DNA of 21,790 bases from Methyloceanibacter sp. (GTDB taxonomy: Bacteria > Pseudomonadota > Alphaproteobacteria > Rhizobiales > Methyloligellaceae): the NCBI GenBank assembly GCA_025449615.1, contig JANWJA010000094.1, positions 1-21,790 of the forward strand, given 5' to 3'. Made by a program: the position numbers and the translations under genes. A model generated the notes under the pieces. The model was not told the DNA's origin and ran no database searches. It saw only the letters and a list, made by a program, of their open reading frames with translations. Positions 9,201-15,622 of the stretch are shown here, piece by piece (position 1 is the first letter of the stretch; each line of letters starts with the position of its first letter).

Positions 9201-9218
9201 CGTCCGCTCAGGCGGACG
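9201..9218 (+). terminator. Hairpin after rpmG, possible terminator
   Basis: CGTCCGC at 9201-9207 and GCGGACG at 9212-9218 form a perfect 7-bp stem with loop TCAG, 18 bases after the rpmG stop. The T-run of a classical intrinsic terminator is missing (AAATCACAAATT follows). It may protect the 3' end rather than stop transcription. Confidence 0.45.
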
Positions 9219-9607
9219 AAATCACAAATTCGATGGATTGATGAACGGCCGGTGCCGGTGGCACCTGGCGGCTCATTGATAGGTGGTCGGCCGAAACGCG
9301 GCGCTAACGAGGAGGCCACTCAAACCGCGCTCCGGCCGACCGAACCCCACGGACCCAGGAGATGCGGCGGACCTGAGCATTCCGCAGGGTTATCTCAATT
9401 GTGGACGAGGCACAGGATCGGCCGAAGTCTGAATCGATCCTCTGAATGCTTCCCTCGCCCCTCGTAATCTCAATTTCCAAGCTGGTGTAAATGATAGCCG
9501 AGCTTGAGAATTGATAAAACTAATCTTCATGATTTGTTTAATACGATTAAATCTTAGTCATTGTAAAGCCTTAAGGTGCGGCCTTCATCCGCTGCCTCAA
9601 GTTGGTT

Positions 9608-9638
9608 AAGAGCCTAAACTGGGTCCGGCGAGGCTCTT
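9608..9638. repeat. Perfect 8-bp inverted repeat in the rpmG-pleD gap
   Basis: AAGAGCCT at 9608-9615 pairs with AGGCTCTT at 9631-9638 around a 15-base loop. Its place between two convergent genes suggests a 3'-end structure, but no T-run follows on either strand. Confidence 0.45.
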
Positions 9639-9698
9639 GCGGATAGGTGATTCGCAAAGTTCCTGCCCGGAGACCATGAAACCGGGGTGCAAAGAGGC

Positions 9699-9756
9699 CC
9701 CCGGCAAGGCTTCGACCGCTCCGCCCGCGTCTCACTATATCAGGATGTTGCCGGGG
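9699..9756. repeat. 9-bp inverted repeat downstream of pleD
   Basis: CCCCGGCAA at 9699-9707 and TTGCCGGGG at 9748-9756 are exact reverse complements, 40 bases apart, within 80 bases of the pleD stop. The left arm could instead pair with CCGGGG at 9682-9687. This gives two exclusive folds in the pleD 3' untranslated region. Confidence 0.4.
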
Positions 9757-9774
9757 TGCTGCTGACCTCGCCGT

Positions 9775-11145
9775 TTAGGCGGCGTCGGCTACCACGCGGT
9801 TCCGTCCATCGCGCTTGGCACAGTAGAGCGCCTGGTCGGCGCGTTTCAGGATGCGTGAGGGGGTGTCGCTTGGCTGTTCCATCGCGGCAACGCCAACGCT
9901 CGCGGTCAGCTTGAGCGCGCTCGCCCGGTCGCCGACGTAAAACGGTGTCGCGGCGATGCATTGGCGCAACCGCTCGCCGATCAGATAGGCCTTGGCGAGG
10001 TCGGTATCGGGCATCACCACCACGAATTCTTCGCCGCCGAGCCGGCAGGCAAGATCGATGCCGCGAATATTGCGTTGGACGCGCTCGGCGAACTCCCGCA
10101 ACACCGCATCGCCGACATCGTGGCCATGCGTGTCGTTGACCACCTTGAAATAATCGATGTCGAGCATCAGCACCGAGACCTGCCTGTCGCGCATCGCCGC
10201 TTCTTGCAGCAGCGTCTCGAGATGGCTCATCATGTAGCGGCGGTTATGCAACGCCGTCAGCGGATCGAGCATCGCCATCTCGACGGTCTCCTCGAGCCGA
10301 TCCCGCAAATGCTCGACGAAGCGCTTGCGTTTTACTTGCGTGCGCACACGCGCCACGAGCTCGTTCGCATCCACAGGCCGGACGATATAGTCGTTCACGC
10401 CGATATCGAGCCCTCGCAGCAGCCGGGCCTCCTCGCCCGGTTCCACTAGCATCATCATCGGCAGATGACGCGTGGCGTCGAGCGAGCGCACTTGCGAGCA
10501 GAGTCTCAAGCCGTCGGCCCGCTCCAGGCTAAGACTGACGATCATCAGATCAAAATTGCTCTCGGCAACCCGAAGCAAAGCCGCACCGGAATCGGTCTCG
10601 CGCTCGACCATATGCTCGGCCTCAAGCGCCTTGACGATCCGCTCCGCGGACCGCTCACGGTCCTCCACAACAAGGACTCGGCCCCCATGAGCCAGGTCTT
10701 TCAAATTGATCCCGACGCTGGCAAAGCCCATCTGCTCCTGGGTGGACGCCCGCATCAACATTTCGTCGGTGAGCACTTTCAGCCGCGCCAGGTTCCTGAC
10801 GCGCGTGATCAGCGCGACATCATCGACAGGCTTGGTGAGAAAATCGTCGGCGCCGGCTTCCAGCCCCCGCACTTTGTCCGATGGCTGATCGAGCGCGGTG
10901 ATGATGATCACCGGCAGATGTTGCGTCCTCGGGTCGGATTTGAGGCGCCGGCAGACCTCGAACCCGTCCATGCACGGCATCATCACATCGAGCAGCACGA
11001 CGTCGGTGCGTTCTTGCGCGCAGACATCCAGGGCTTCCTGGCCGTTTCGCGCTGTACGCACTTCGAAATAATCCGCGGTCAGCCGAGCTTCGAGCAGCTT
11101 GAGATTAGCCTCGACGTCGTCCACCACGAGAACCGTTGCGGTCAT
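9775..11145 (-). CDS. pleD: PleD-type diguanylate cyclase response regulator (REC-REC-GGDEF)
   Basis: PleD makes cyclic di-GMP from two GTP when its first receiver is phosphorylated, and in Caulobacter it drives the swarmer-to-stalked change. The 456-residue protein has the PleD layout. Receiver 1 (about 1-120) has Asp9-Asp10, phospho-acceptor Asp53 and Lys105. Receiver 2 (about 154-270) is degenerate, with serine in place of the acceptor aspartate (LMIVSLS). The GGDEF domain (about 290-456) has its active-site signature GGEEF at 370-374 and an inhibitory I-site RGID at 361-364. It begins 6 bases after the divK stop in the same direction, which reproduces the known divK-pleD operon. The complete active site suggests a working, feedback-inhibited enzyme. 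Confidence 0.95.
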   Translation of the reverse strand: MTATVLVVDDVEANLKLLEARLTADYFEVRTARNGQEALDVCAQERTDVVLLDVMMPCMDGFEVCRRLKSDPRTQHLPVIIITALDQPSDKVRGLEAGADDFLTKPVDDVALITRVRNLARLKVLTDEMLMRASTQEQMGFASVGINLKDLAHGGRVLVVEDRERSAERIVKALEAEHMVERETDSGAALLRVAESNFDLMIVSLSLERADGLRLCSQVRSLDATRHLPMMMLVEPGEEARLLRGLDIGVNDYIVRPVDANELVARVRTQVKRKRFVEHLRDRLEETVEMAMLDPLTALHNRRYMMSHLETLLQEAAMRDRQVSVLMLDIDYFKVVNDTHGHDVGDAVLREFAERVQRNIRGIDLACRLGGEEFVVVMPDTDLAKAYLIGERLRQCIAATPFYVGDRASALKLTASVGVAAMEQPSDTPSRILKRADQALYCAKRDGRNRVVADAA

Positions 11146-11151
11146 GACAGT

Positions 11152-11526
11152 CTACCGCGCTTCGCCGATAAACTGTCTCACCGTGTCGAGAAACATCGAG
11201 ACCGAGATCGGCTTAGAGATATAGGCTTCACAGCCGCCCTCTCTGATCCGCTCCTCGTCCCCCTTCATGGCGAAGGCCGTGACCGCGACGACGGGAATCT
11301 GTCGCAGCTGATCGTCCTCCTTCAGCCATTTGGTCACTTCGAGCCCTGACACCTCCGGCAACTGAATATCCATCAGGATGAGGTCGGGGCGATGCTCGCG
11401 CGCCAGCGACAACGCCTCCATACCGTTCCGCGTCTGCAGCGTCTTGTAACCATGGGCATCGAGCAGATCATGAAACAGCTTCATGTTGAGCTCGTTGTCC
11501 TCGACGATGAGAATGGTCTTGGTCAT
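11152..11526 (-). CDS. divK: Single-domain response regulator DivK
   Basis: DivK is a stand-alone receiver that, in Caulobacter and relatives, receives phosphate through the DivJ/PleC kinases and controls CckA-CtrA and cell polarity. The 124-residue protein has the acidic pair Glu9-Asp10, phospho-acceptor Asp53 ([13 protein letters not shown]), a Thr/Ala switch region ([11 protein letters not shown]) and Lys105 (YISKPIS). The ATG at 11526 gives the normal DivK start, [14 protein letters not shown]. However, the frame is open to an ATG at 11619 that has the better-spaced ribosome binding site (AGGGGGG, see findings), so a 31-residue N-terminal extension is possible. It is the first gene of the divK-pleD operon. 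Confidence 0.95.
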   Translation of the reverse strand: MTKTILIVEDNELNMKLFHDLLDAHGYKTLQTRNGMEALSLAREHRPDLILMDIQLPEVSGLEVTKWLKEDDQLRQIPVVAVTAFAMKGDEERIREGGCEAYISKPISVSMFLDTVRQFIGEAR

Positions 11527-11590
11527 GTTCCTCGGCTCAAGCGACTCGGTCGGCCCATGATGGGCGAACTCGGCCCGGTACGCCATGCGG

Positions 11591-11607
11591 TCTGGAACGG
11601 GTCCAGA
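11591..11607. repeat. Inverted repeat in the divK leader
   Basis: TCTGGA-ACGGG-TCCAGA is a perfect 6-bp inverted repeat, 65-81 bases ahead of the annotated divK start. It is either a leader hairpin or an operator-sized palindrome. If the upstream ATG at 11619 is used, it lies within the coding region. Confidence 0.35.
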
Positions 11608-11728
11608 TCTCCAAAACATCCGATATCCCCCCTTTTTAAGCTGAGGGGCGATTTCACCGTAAACCCGTAACCAAAATCTTTAGACAAGGCCGGAAGTTTC
11701 GGTACACCAGTGCTTATTATTGGGCCCA

Positions 11729-11742
11729 GATTGGTATCAATC
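11729..11742. repeat. Palindrome between eipB and divK
   Basis: GATTG-GTAT-CAATC is a perfect 5-bp inverted repeat directly downstream of the eipB stop (minus strand) and about 200 bases ahead of divK. A GGGCCC hexamer lies just beside it. No T-run follows, so it is not a clear terminator. It may be a regulator site. Confidence 0.3.
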
Positions 11743-11748
11743 GGCGGG

Positions 11749-12615
11749 TTAGTGGGCCTGAGGGCAGGCCTCGGCCTTCAAATATTCGAGCGATGTCAGC
11801 GTGCCGTGAATTGAGACGTCGCCATAGTCGATCAGGAGCTCGCGGCTCACGCCATTGGCGTAGAGGCGAAAATCGATCTGGTAGCTCGGGGTAAGGTCGC
11901 CCAACTTGGGCTCGAAATAACCGATCGACACCGGCCAGGATTCCAGCTCCGCGAGACCTTTTTCCTTGGCCACCACCTCGAGGTTCTTGTCGGCGCCAGG
12001 CGCGATCTCCTTGCCGATGATCGCCGTCGTCTCGTAGACCTTCTGGCCTTTCTCCGAGCCGTCATAGAGCTGCGCCTGCAGCATGGATTGCCCGGACTGC
12101 GCCGCGTCGATCAAAGCAAGACTATGCTGGGTCGGGAACAACACCTTGTCGGAGAGATCGAGTTCGCCCCTTGCGGGCTGGCTGATCATCACCTTGACCG
12201 CGGCGCCGGGCGTATCGCGCGAGGCTCGCCCGATCGTGACATCGCCGAGCTTGTCATTCAGATATTGCTGCGATTGGAATCGGAACTTCTGGCCGTCGCC
12301 CTGCTCCCAGGTCGAGGAGCGCAGATCGGTCAGATTGGTCTGACCTTGCGAGTCGGTCATCTGGGTGACCATGCGCATATTGAGGCTATAGCCGTCGCAC
12401 TCCGAACCGGTGAACTCGAACACCATGCGGCCATCGATACCGGTGATGCCCGACGCGGTGCGGGCGTCGTCCAGCGACATTTCGTAGATGGCACGATGCG
12501 GAACAAGCTTGGACGGCTCCTTCCCGGCAAAGGCATGCGCCTCGCCAAACGGAGCGATCGCCAGCATCGACGCCACGCCTGCGACCCCCAACCAAGCCTT
12601 GCCGAACCCAGCCAT
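11749..12615 (-). CDS. eipB: Cell-envelope integrity protein EipB (DUF1849)
   Basis: EipB is a periplasmic beta-spiral protein conserved in alphaproteobacteria. In Brucella its loss weakens the envelope. The 288-residue product begins with a signal peptide (basic MAGFGKAW, hydrophobic core, AHA cleavage region near residue 28). The family opening follows: LVPHRAIYEMSL, then SGITGIDGRMVFEFTGSECDGY. Only two cysteines are seen in the mature part, Cys73 and Cys284, matching the conserved disulfide pair of the family. The frame is open to 12678. The ATG at 12615 is chosen because AGAAGGA stands five bases before it, whereas the ATG at 12621 directly abuts that site. The gene is divergent from the ridA-like gene and lies upstream of divK in the same direction, with a 222-base gap. 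The assignment rests on motif recall. Confidence 0.88.
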   Translation of the reverse strand: MAGFGKAWLGVAGVASMLAIAPFGEAHAFAGKEPSKLVPHRAIYEMSLDDARTASGITGIDGRMVFEFTGSECDGYSLNMRMVTQMTDSQGQTNLTDLRSSTWEQGDGQKFRFQSQQYLNDKLGDVTIGRASRDTPGAAVKVMISQPARGELDLSDKVLFPTQHSLALIDAAQSGQSMLQAQLYDGSEKGQKVYETTAIIGKEIAPGADKNLEVVAKEKGLAELESWPVSIGYFEPKLGDLTPSYQIDFRLYANGVSRELLIDYGDVSIHGTLTSLEYLKAEACPQAH

Positions 12616-12635
12616 TACCATCCTTCTATCCCGGA

Positions 12636-12645
12636 CTAGGCCTAG
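12636..12645. repeat. 10-bp palindrome ahead of eipB
   Basis: CTAGGCCTAG is a perfect 10-bp palindrome 20 bases upstream of the eipB start, in the divergent eipB/ridA intergenic region. It could be a regulator site in the eipB leader. No factor can be named. Confidence 0.3.
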
Positions 12646-12769
12646 GATATTCGCTTCGACCGGCATTCTTGGCACCAACTCGGGCCCATCACAAGGGGCT
12701 CAGGCATGCTTGCAGAACCGCCATATTTGCTCGATGGTCGAGGCCGATAGCAGGACAGGCGGAGGCGAT

Positions 12770-13234
12770 ATGGCAGGCGAAATCGAAGCAAGGCTGAGGG
12801 CGCTGAACATCGCGCTGCCCGAGCTCGCGGCGCCAATCGCCAACTACGTACCTTTCCTTCATCTCGGCAATTTGCTGTTCATCTCCGGACAGTTGCCCTT
12901 GCGTGACGGCAAGGTAACTGTCGCAGGCAAGCTTGGCGCGGGCGTTGATTTGGCTCAAGGCGAGGAAGCGGCACGGCTCTGTGCGCTCAATATCCTGGCG
13001 CAAGCCAAGACCGCCTTGCGCGATCTCGACCGCATCGTGCAGCTGCTGCGCCTCAACGGGTTCGTCAATTCGGCTCCGGATTTCACCGACTATCCCAAGG
13101 TCATTAACGGCGCCTCCAATCTCATGGTCGACGTGTTGGGCGACAAGGGGCGCCATACCCGCATCGCCGTCGGCTGCGTCAGCCTGCCGCTGGGCGCTGC
13201 CGTCGAGATCGATGCGGTGTTCGCTATCGCTTGA
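12770..13234 (+). CDS. RidA/YjgF-family protein
   Basis: RidA-type proteins hydrolyse reactive enamine/imine intermediates released by PLP enzymes, and other Rid groups have unknown roles. The 154-residue protein has the family start (LGNLLFISGQLPLRDGKV), the helix AARLCALNILAQAKTALRDLDRI and the C-terminal trimer strand with GAAVEIDAVFAIA. Arg131 (TRIAVGCVSLP) aligns with the catalytic arginine of RidA. It is longer than E. coli RidA (128 residues) and belongs to the ~150-residue alphaproteobacterial group. The ATG at 12770 has a good ribosome binding site, GGAGG at 12761-12765. The gene is the first of a tight run with the phosphodiesterase (7-base gap) and the acyltransferase. Confidence 0.9.
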   Translation: MAGEIEARLRALNIALPELAAPIANYVPFLHLGNLLFISGQLPLRDGKVTVAGKLGAGVDLAQGEEAARLCALNILAQAKTALRDLDRIVQLLRLNGFVNSAPDFTDYPKVINGASNLMVDVLGDKGRHTRIAVGCVSLPLGAAVEIDAVFAIA

Positions 13235-13241
13235 GAAACCC

Positions 13242-13985
13242 ATGGCCAAGCTCGACTGGCTGAAGCGCCCAATCGCCCATCGCGGCCTGCACGATGCCCG
13301 CAAGGGCATGATCGAGAACAGCGCCTCGGCGGTCGAAGCCGCGATTGCGCGAGGTCTCGCCATCGAGGTCGATCTGCAATGCGCTAAAGACGATCAGCCC
13401 GTCGTGTTTCATGACGCCACACTCGAAAGGCTGACCAGCGAGACTGGGCATGTGGCTTCCCGCAGCGTAAGCGAGCTGACTTCTATTCCATTGCGCGGAA
13501 GCAAGGACCGCATCCTCTCGCTACGAGGCCTCCTCGCTCTCATTGACGGCCGCGTCCCGCTCATCATCGAGATCAAGAGCAAATGGAACGACGATGACCG
13601 CTATGAGACCAATATCGCCAAGGAACTCGCATCCTATCGCGGGCCGGTTGCGGTGATGTCGTTCGATCGCCATTGCGTCGCTCGCTTCAGGACCTTGCTC
13701 CCGTCACTGCCGCGCGGGCTGATCTCCGAGACATTCGAGGATGAGCAGCATTGGTCCAGACTGACTTCCGGCCAGCGCTTCATCATGCGCCATCTCCTGA
13801 TCGCTGCCATCGCCAGGCCCAATTTCATCGCTTACGATATCAGGGCACTGCCGGCGCTTGCGCCAATGCTGGCGCGATCGCTGTTCGGCCTGCCGCTGCT
13901 GACCTGGACCGTGCGCAACGAGGCGGACAGAGCACGCGCCGCGAAACATGCCGACGCCATGATCTTCGAAGGGATCGAATTGTAA
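13242..13985 (+). CDS. Glycerophosphodiester phosphodiesterase family protein
   Basis: GDPD enzymes cleave glycerophosphodiesters to glycerol-3-phosphate and an alcohol, recycling phospholipid head groups. The 247-residue protein has the TIM-barrel signature: His13-Arg14 in IAHRG, ENS at 25-27, Glu42 and Asp44 in AIEVDLQ, His57 in VVFHDATLERLT. Further on come the LIIEIKS strand and the closing LTWTVRN. All expected catalytic and metal positions appear present. There is no signal peptide, so it probably acts in the cytosol, as UgpQ does. The ATG at 13242 follows the ridA-like stop by 7 bases, and the next gene starts 3 bases after its own stop. The three are therefore almost certainly one operon. 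Confidence 0.92.
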   Translation: MAKLDWLKRPIAHRGLHDARKGMIENSASAVEAAIARGLAIEVDLQCAKDDQPVVFHDATLERLTSETGHVASRSVSELTSIPLRGSKDRILSLRGLLALIDGRVPLIIEIKSKWNDDDRYETNIAKELASYRGPVAVMSFDRHCVARFRTLLPSLPRGLISETFEDEQHWSRLTSGQRFIMRHLLIAAIARPNFIAYDIRALPALAPMLARSLFGLPLLTWTVRNEADRARAAKHADAMIFEGIEL

Positions 13986-13988
13986 GCA

Positions 13989-15167
13989 ATGGGCGACGCC
14001 GAGACCGCAACGATCAGGATCGCGAACAGCATCGCCGATGTGCCGACGGCGGATTGGGATGCTTGCGCCAGGGGTTCTGAACTGGCGACGGGGCGCTCAT
14101 CTAACCCATTCATTACGCACGCATTTGTGCTTGCCCTAGAGCAAAGCGGCTCCGCGTCGCCCGAGACCGGCTGGTGGCCGAGCCATCTTCTCCTCGATGA
14201 CGGCAAAGGCGGCATCGCTGCTTGTATGCCCTGCTACCTCAAGACCCATTCGCGCGGCGAATATGTGTTCGACCAAGGCTGGGCGGATGCTCTCGAGCGC
14301 GCCGGCGGCCGCTATTATCCGAAACTGCAAAGCTCGGTTCCCTTCACCCCGGTGACGGGACGCCGCCTCCTCGTTCGTGACGGCGTTAGCCGCGACGCCG
14401 AGCGTTTGTTGCTCCGCGCGGGGGCCCAACTCGTTGAACAGTCAGGTGCCTCCTCGCTGCATCTCACCTTCCTCACCGAACAGGAATGGCGCCTCGCCGG
14501 CGAGCTCGGCTTTCTCATGCGCACCGACCAGCAATTTCATTGGCGGAATGAAAACTATGCAAGCTTCGATGACTTTCTCGACCGGCTCGCCTCGCGAAAG
14601 CGCAAAGCCATCCGCAAAGAGCGGCGGGAGGCGCAGAGCCGCGGCATCGACATCGAATGGGTGACGGGCAGCGACCTCACCGAGGCGCATTGGGACGCCT
14701 TCTTCTACTTCTACATGGATACCGGCGCGCGAAAATGGGGCAGCCCCTATCTCAATCGCGAGTTCTTCAGCCTGGTCGGCGAAATCATGAAGGACGATAT
14801 TCTTCTCGTCCTCGCCAGACGCGATGGCCGCTATATCGCCGGCGCGCTGAATTTCATCGGCAAGGATACGCTGTTCGGCCGCTATTGGGGCGCACTCGAG
14901 GAGCACCGCTACCTGCATTTCGAGATTTGCTACTACCAGGCCATCGATTTCGCCATTGCGCACGGCCTCACCGTCGTCGAAGCTGGAGCGCAAGGCGAGC
15001 ACAAGCTTGCCCGCGGCTATCTCCCCACCACGACCTATAGCGCGCACTTGATCGCGCATCCGGGCTTACGCAATGCGGTCGCTGATTTTTTTAAGCGCGA
15101 GCGCAGGGCCGTGGCCCAAGAGTATGCTTTGCTTGCGGCGGAATCGCCCTACCGGAAATCGAATTGA
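13989..15167 (+). CDS. COG3146 (DUF482/FemAB-like) predicted N-acyltransferase
   Basis: This 392-residue protein belongs to the COG3146 family of predicted acyltransferases, related to the GNAT/FemAB fold. Recognised stretches are the N-terminal WDAC and NPFITHAFVLALEQSGSA, the middle PLKxx-type core GEYVFDQGWADALERAGGRYYPKLQSSVPFTP split over 14250-14350, the KRKAIRKERR segment and the C-terminal VEAGAQGEHKLARGY. FemAB enzymes add amino acids to peptidoglycan, but for this family the substrate is not known. There is no signal peptide, so it is cytosolic. It starts 3 bases after the phosphodiesterase stop. Its own stop is embedded in a TTGACA sequence 33 bases ahead of the HIT gene. Function beyond the fold is not claimed. 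Confidence 0.85.
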   Translation: MGDAETATIRIANSIADVPTADWDACARGSELATGRSSNPFITHAFVLALEQSGSASPETGWWPSHLLLDDGKGGIAACMPCYLKTHSRGEYVFDQGWADALERAGGRYYPKLQSSVPFTPVTGRRLLVRDGVSRDAERLLLRAGAQLVEQSGASSLHLTFLTEQEWRLAGELGFLMRTDQQFHWRNENYASFDDFLDRLASRKRKAIRKERREAQSRGIDIEWVTGSDLTEAHWDAFFYFYMDTGARKWGSPYLNREFFSLVGEIMKDDILLVLARRDGRYIAGALNFIGKDTLFGRYWGALEEHRYLHFEICYYQAIDFAIAHGLTVVEAGAQGEHKLARGYLPTTTYSAHLIAHPGLRNAVADFFKRERRAVAQEYALLAAESPYRKSN

Positions 15168-15187
15168 CAAATCACACTTGAATTATA

Positions 15188-15194
15188 GAGGTGA
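15188..15194 (+). promoter_or_regulatory. Ribosome binding site of the HIT gene
   Basis: GAGGTGA lies five bases ahead of the ATG at 15200. It decides that start over the GTG at 15191, which lies inside the site itself. Confidence 0.6.
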
Positions 15195-15199
15195 TCGGT

Positions 15200-15622
15200 A
15201 TGGCCTATGATCCGAACAACATCTTTGCCAAGATTCTGAAGGGCGAGATTCCCTCTCACAAGATCTACGAGGATGAAGACACCGTCGCCTTCCTCGACAT
15301 CATGCCGCGCTCCGAAGGCCATGCGCTCGTTGTCACCAAGACGCAAGCGACCGACCTCTTCGATGTCGATCCGAAGGCCCTCGCCAAATTGATGGCGGTG
15401 GTGCAAAAGCTCGGTCCGAAGATCAAGGACACTGTCGGGGCGGACGGCGTGCTCATCCAGCAATTCAATGGCGCCGCCGCCGGCCAGACCGTGTTTCACC
15501 TGCACGTCCATATCGTGCCGGTGAAGCGAGGCGTACCGCTCAAGCCTCATACTGGCCAGATGGGCGATCAGGCGGAGCTTGCCGCGACGGCCGAGAAGAT
15601 CAGGAAAAGGTTCTCGAACTAG
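15200..15622 (+). CDS. HIT-family nucleotide-binding hydrolase
   Basis: The 140-residue protein is a histidine-triad hydrolase of the HinT-like branch, which cleaves nucleoside phosphoramidates and acyl-AMP. It has the family start NNIFAKILKGEIPSHKIYEDE, then AFLDIMPRSEGHALVV and a complete triad HLHVH at residues 100-104 (FHLHVHIVP). It is 33 bases downstream of the COG3146 gene and probably read from the same transcript. Its TAG stop interlocks with the stop of clpA on the other strand (see findings). The physiological substrate is unknown. Confidence 0.95.
   Translation: MAYDPNNIFAKILKGEIPSHKIYEDEDTVAFLDIMPRSEGHALVVTKTQATDLFDVDPKALAKLMAVVQKLGPKIKDTVGADGVLIQQFNGAAAGQTVFHLHVHIVPVKRGVPLKPHTGQMGDQAELAATAEKIRKRFSN

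Larger units (their letters stand above)
9219..9774. other. Long non-coding gap between convergent rpmG and pleD
   Basis: No credible gene is seen in this stretch. The short frames in it lack family resemblance and ribosome binding sites. It contains an AT-rich segment at about 9480-9570 with the perfect palindrome TTTAAT-ACG-ATTAAA (9537-9551). Beyond that is a perfect 8-bp stem AAGAGCCT/AGGCTCTT (9608-9615 with 9631-9638, loop 15). Two mutually exclusive stems share CCCCGGCAA at 9699-9707, with CCGGGG at 9682-9687 or with TTGCCGGGG at 9748-9756. These may be 3' ends of the two converging transcripts or a small RNA. No T-run follows any of them. Confidence 0.5.

Noticed and set aside
9252..9467. 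71-codon plus-strand frame in the rpmG-pleD gap
   Set aside because: It has no recognisable motif, low-complexity Arg/Gly/Pro content and no ribosome binding site.
9538..9550. TTAA-N5-TTAA in the gap, considered as a CtrA box
   Set aside because: CtrA sites have a 7-base spacer. With 5 bases and no promoter or gene start nearby, the resemblance is not convincing. The same holds for TTAA-N5-TTAA at 3331-3343.
10465..11349. Plus-strand frame of 294 codons opposite pleD and divK
   Set aside because: It spans two clear minus-strand genes and the gap between them, and its histidine/arginine/aspartate-rich product is a mirror of receiver-domain codons.
15164..15189. TTGACA followed by TATAGA just ahead of the HIT gene
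   Set aside because: The spacer is only 14 bases and the -10 would overlap the ribosome binding site, leaving almost no leader. Part of TTGACA is the stop codon of the upstream gene.
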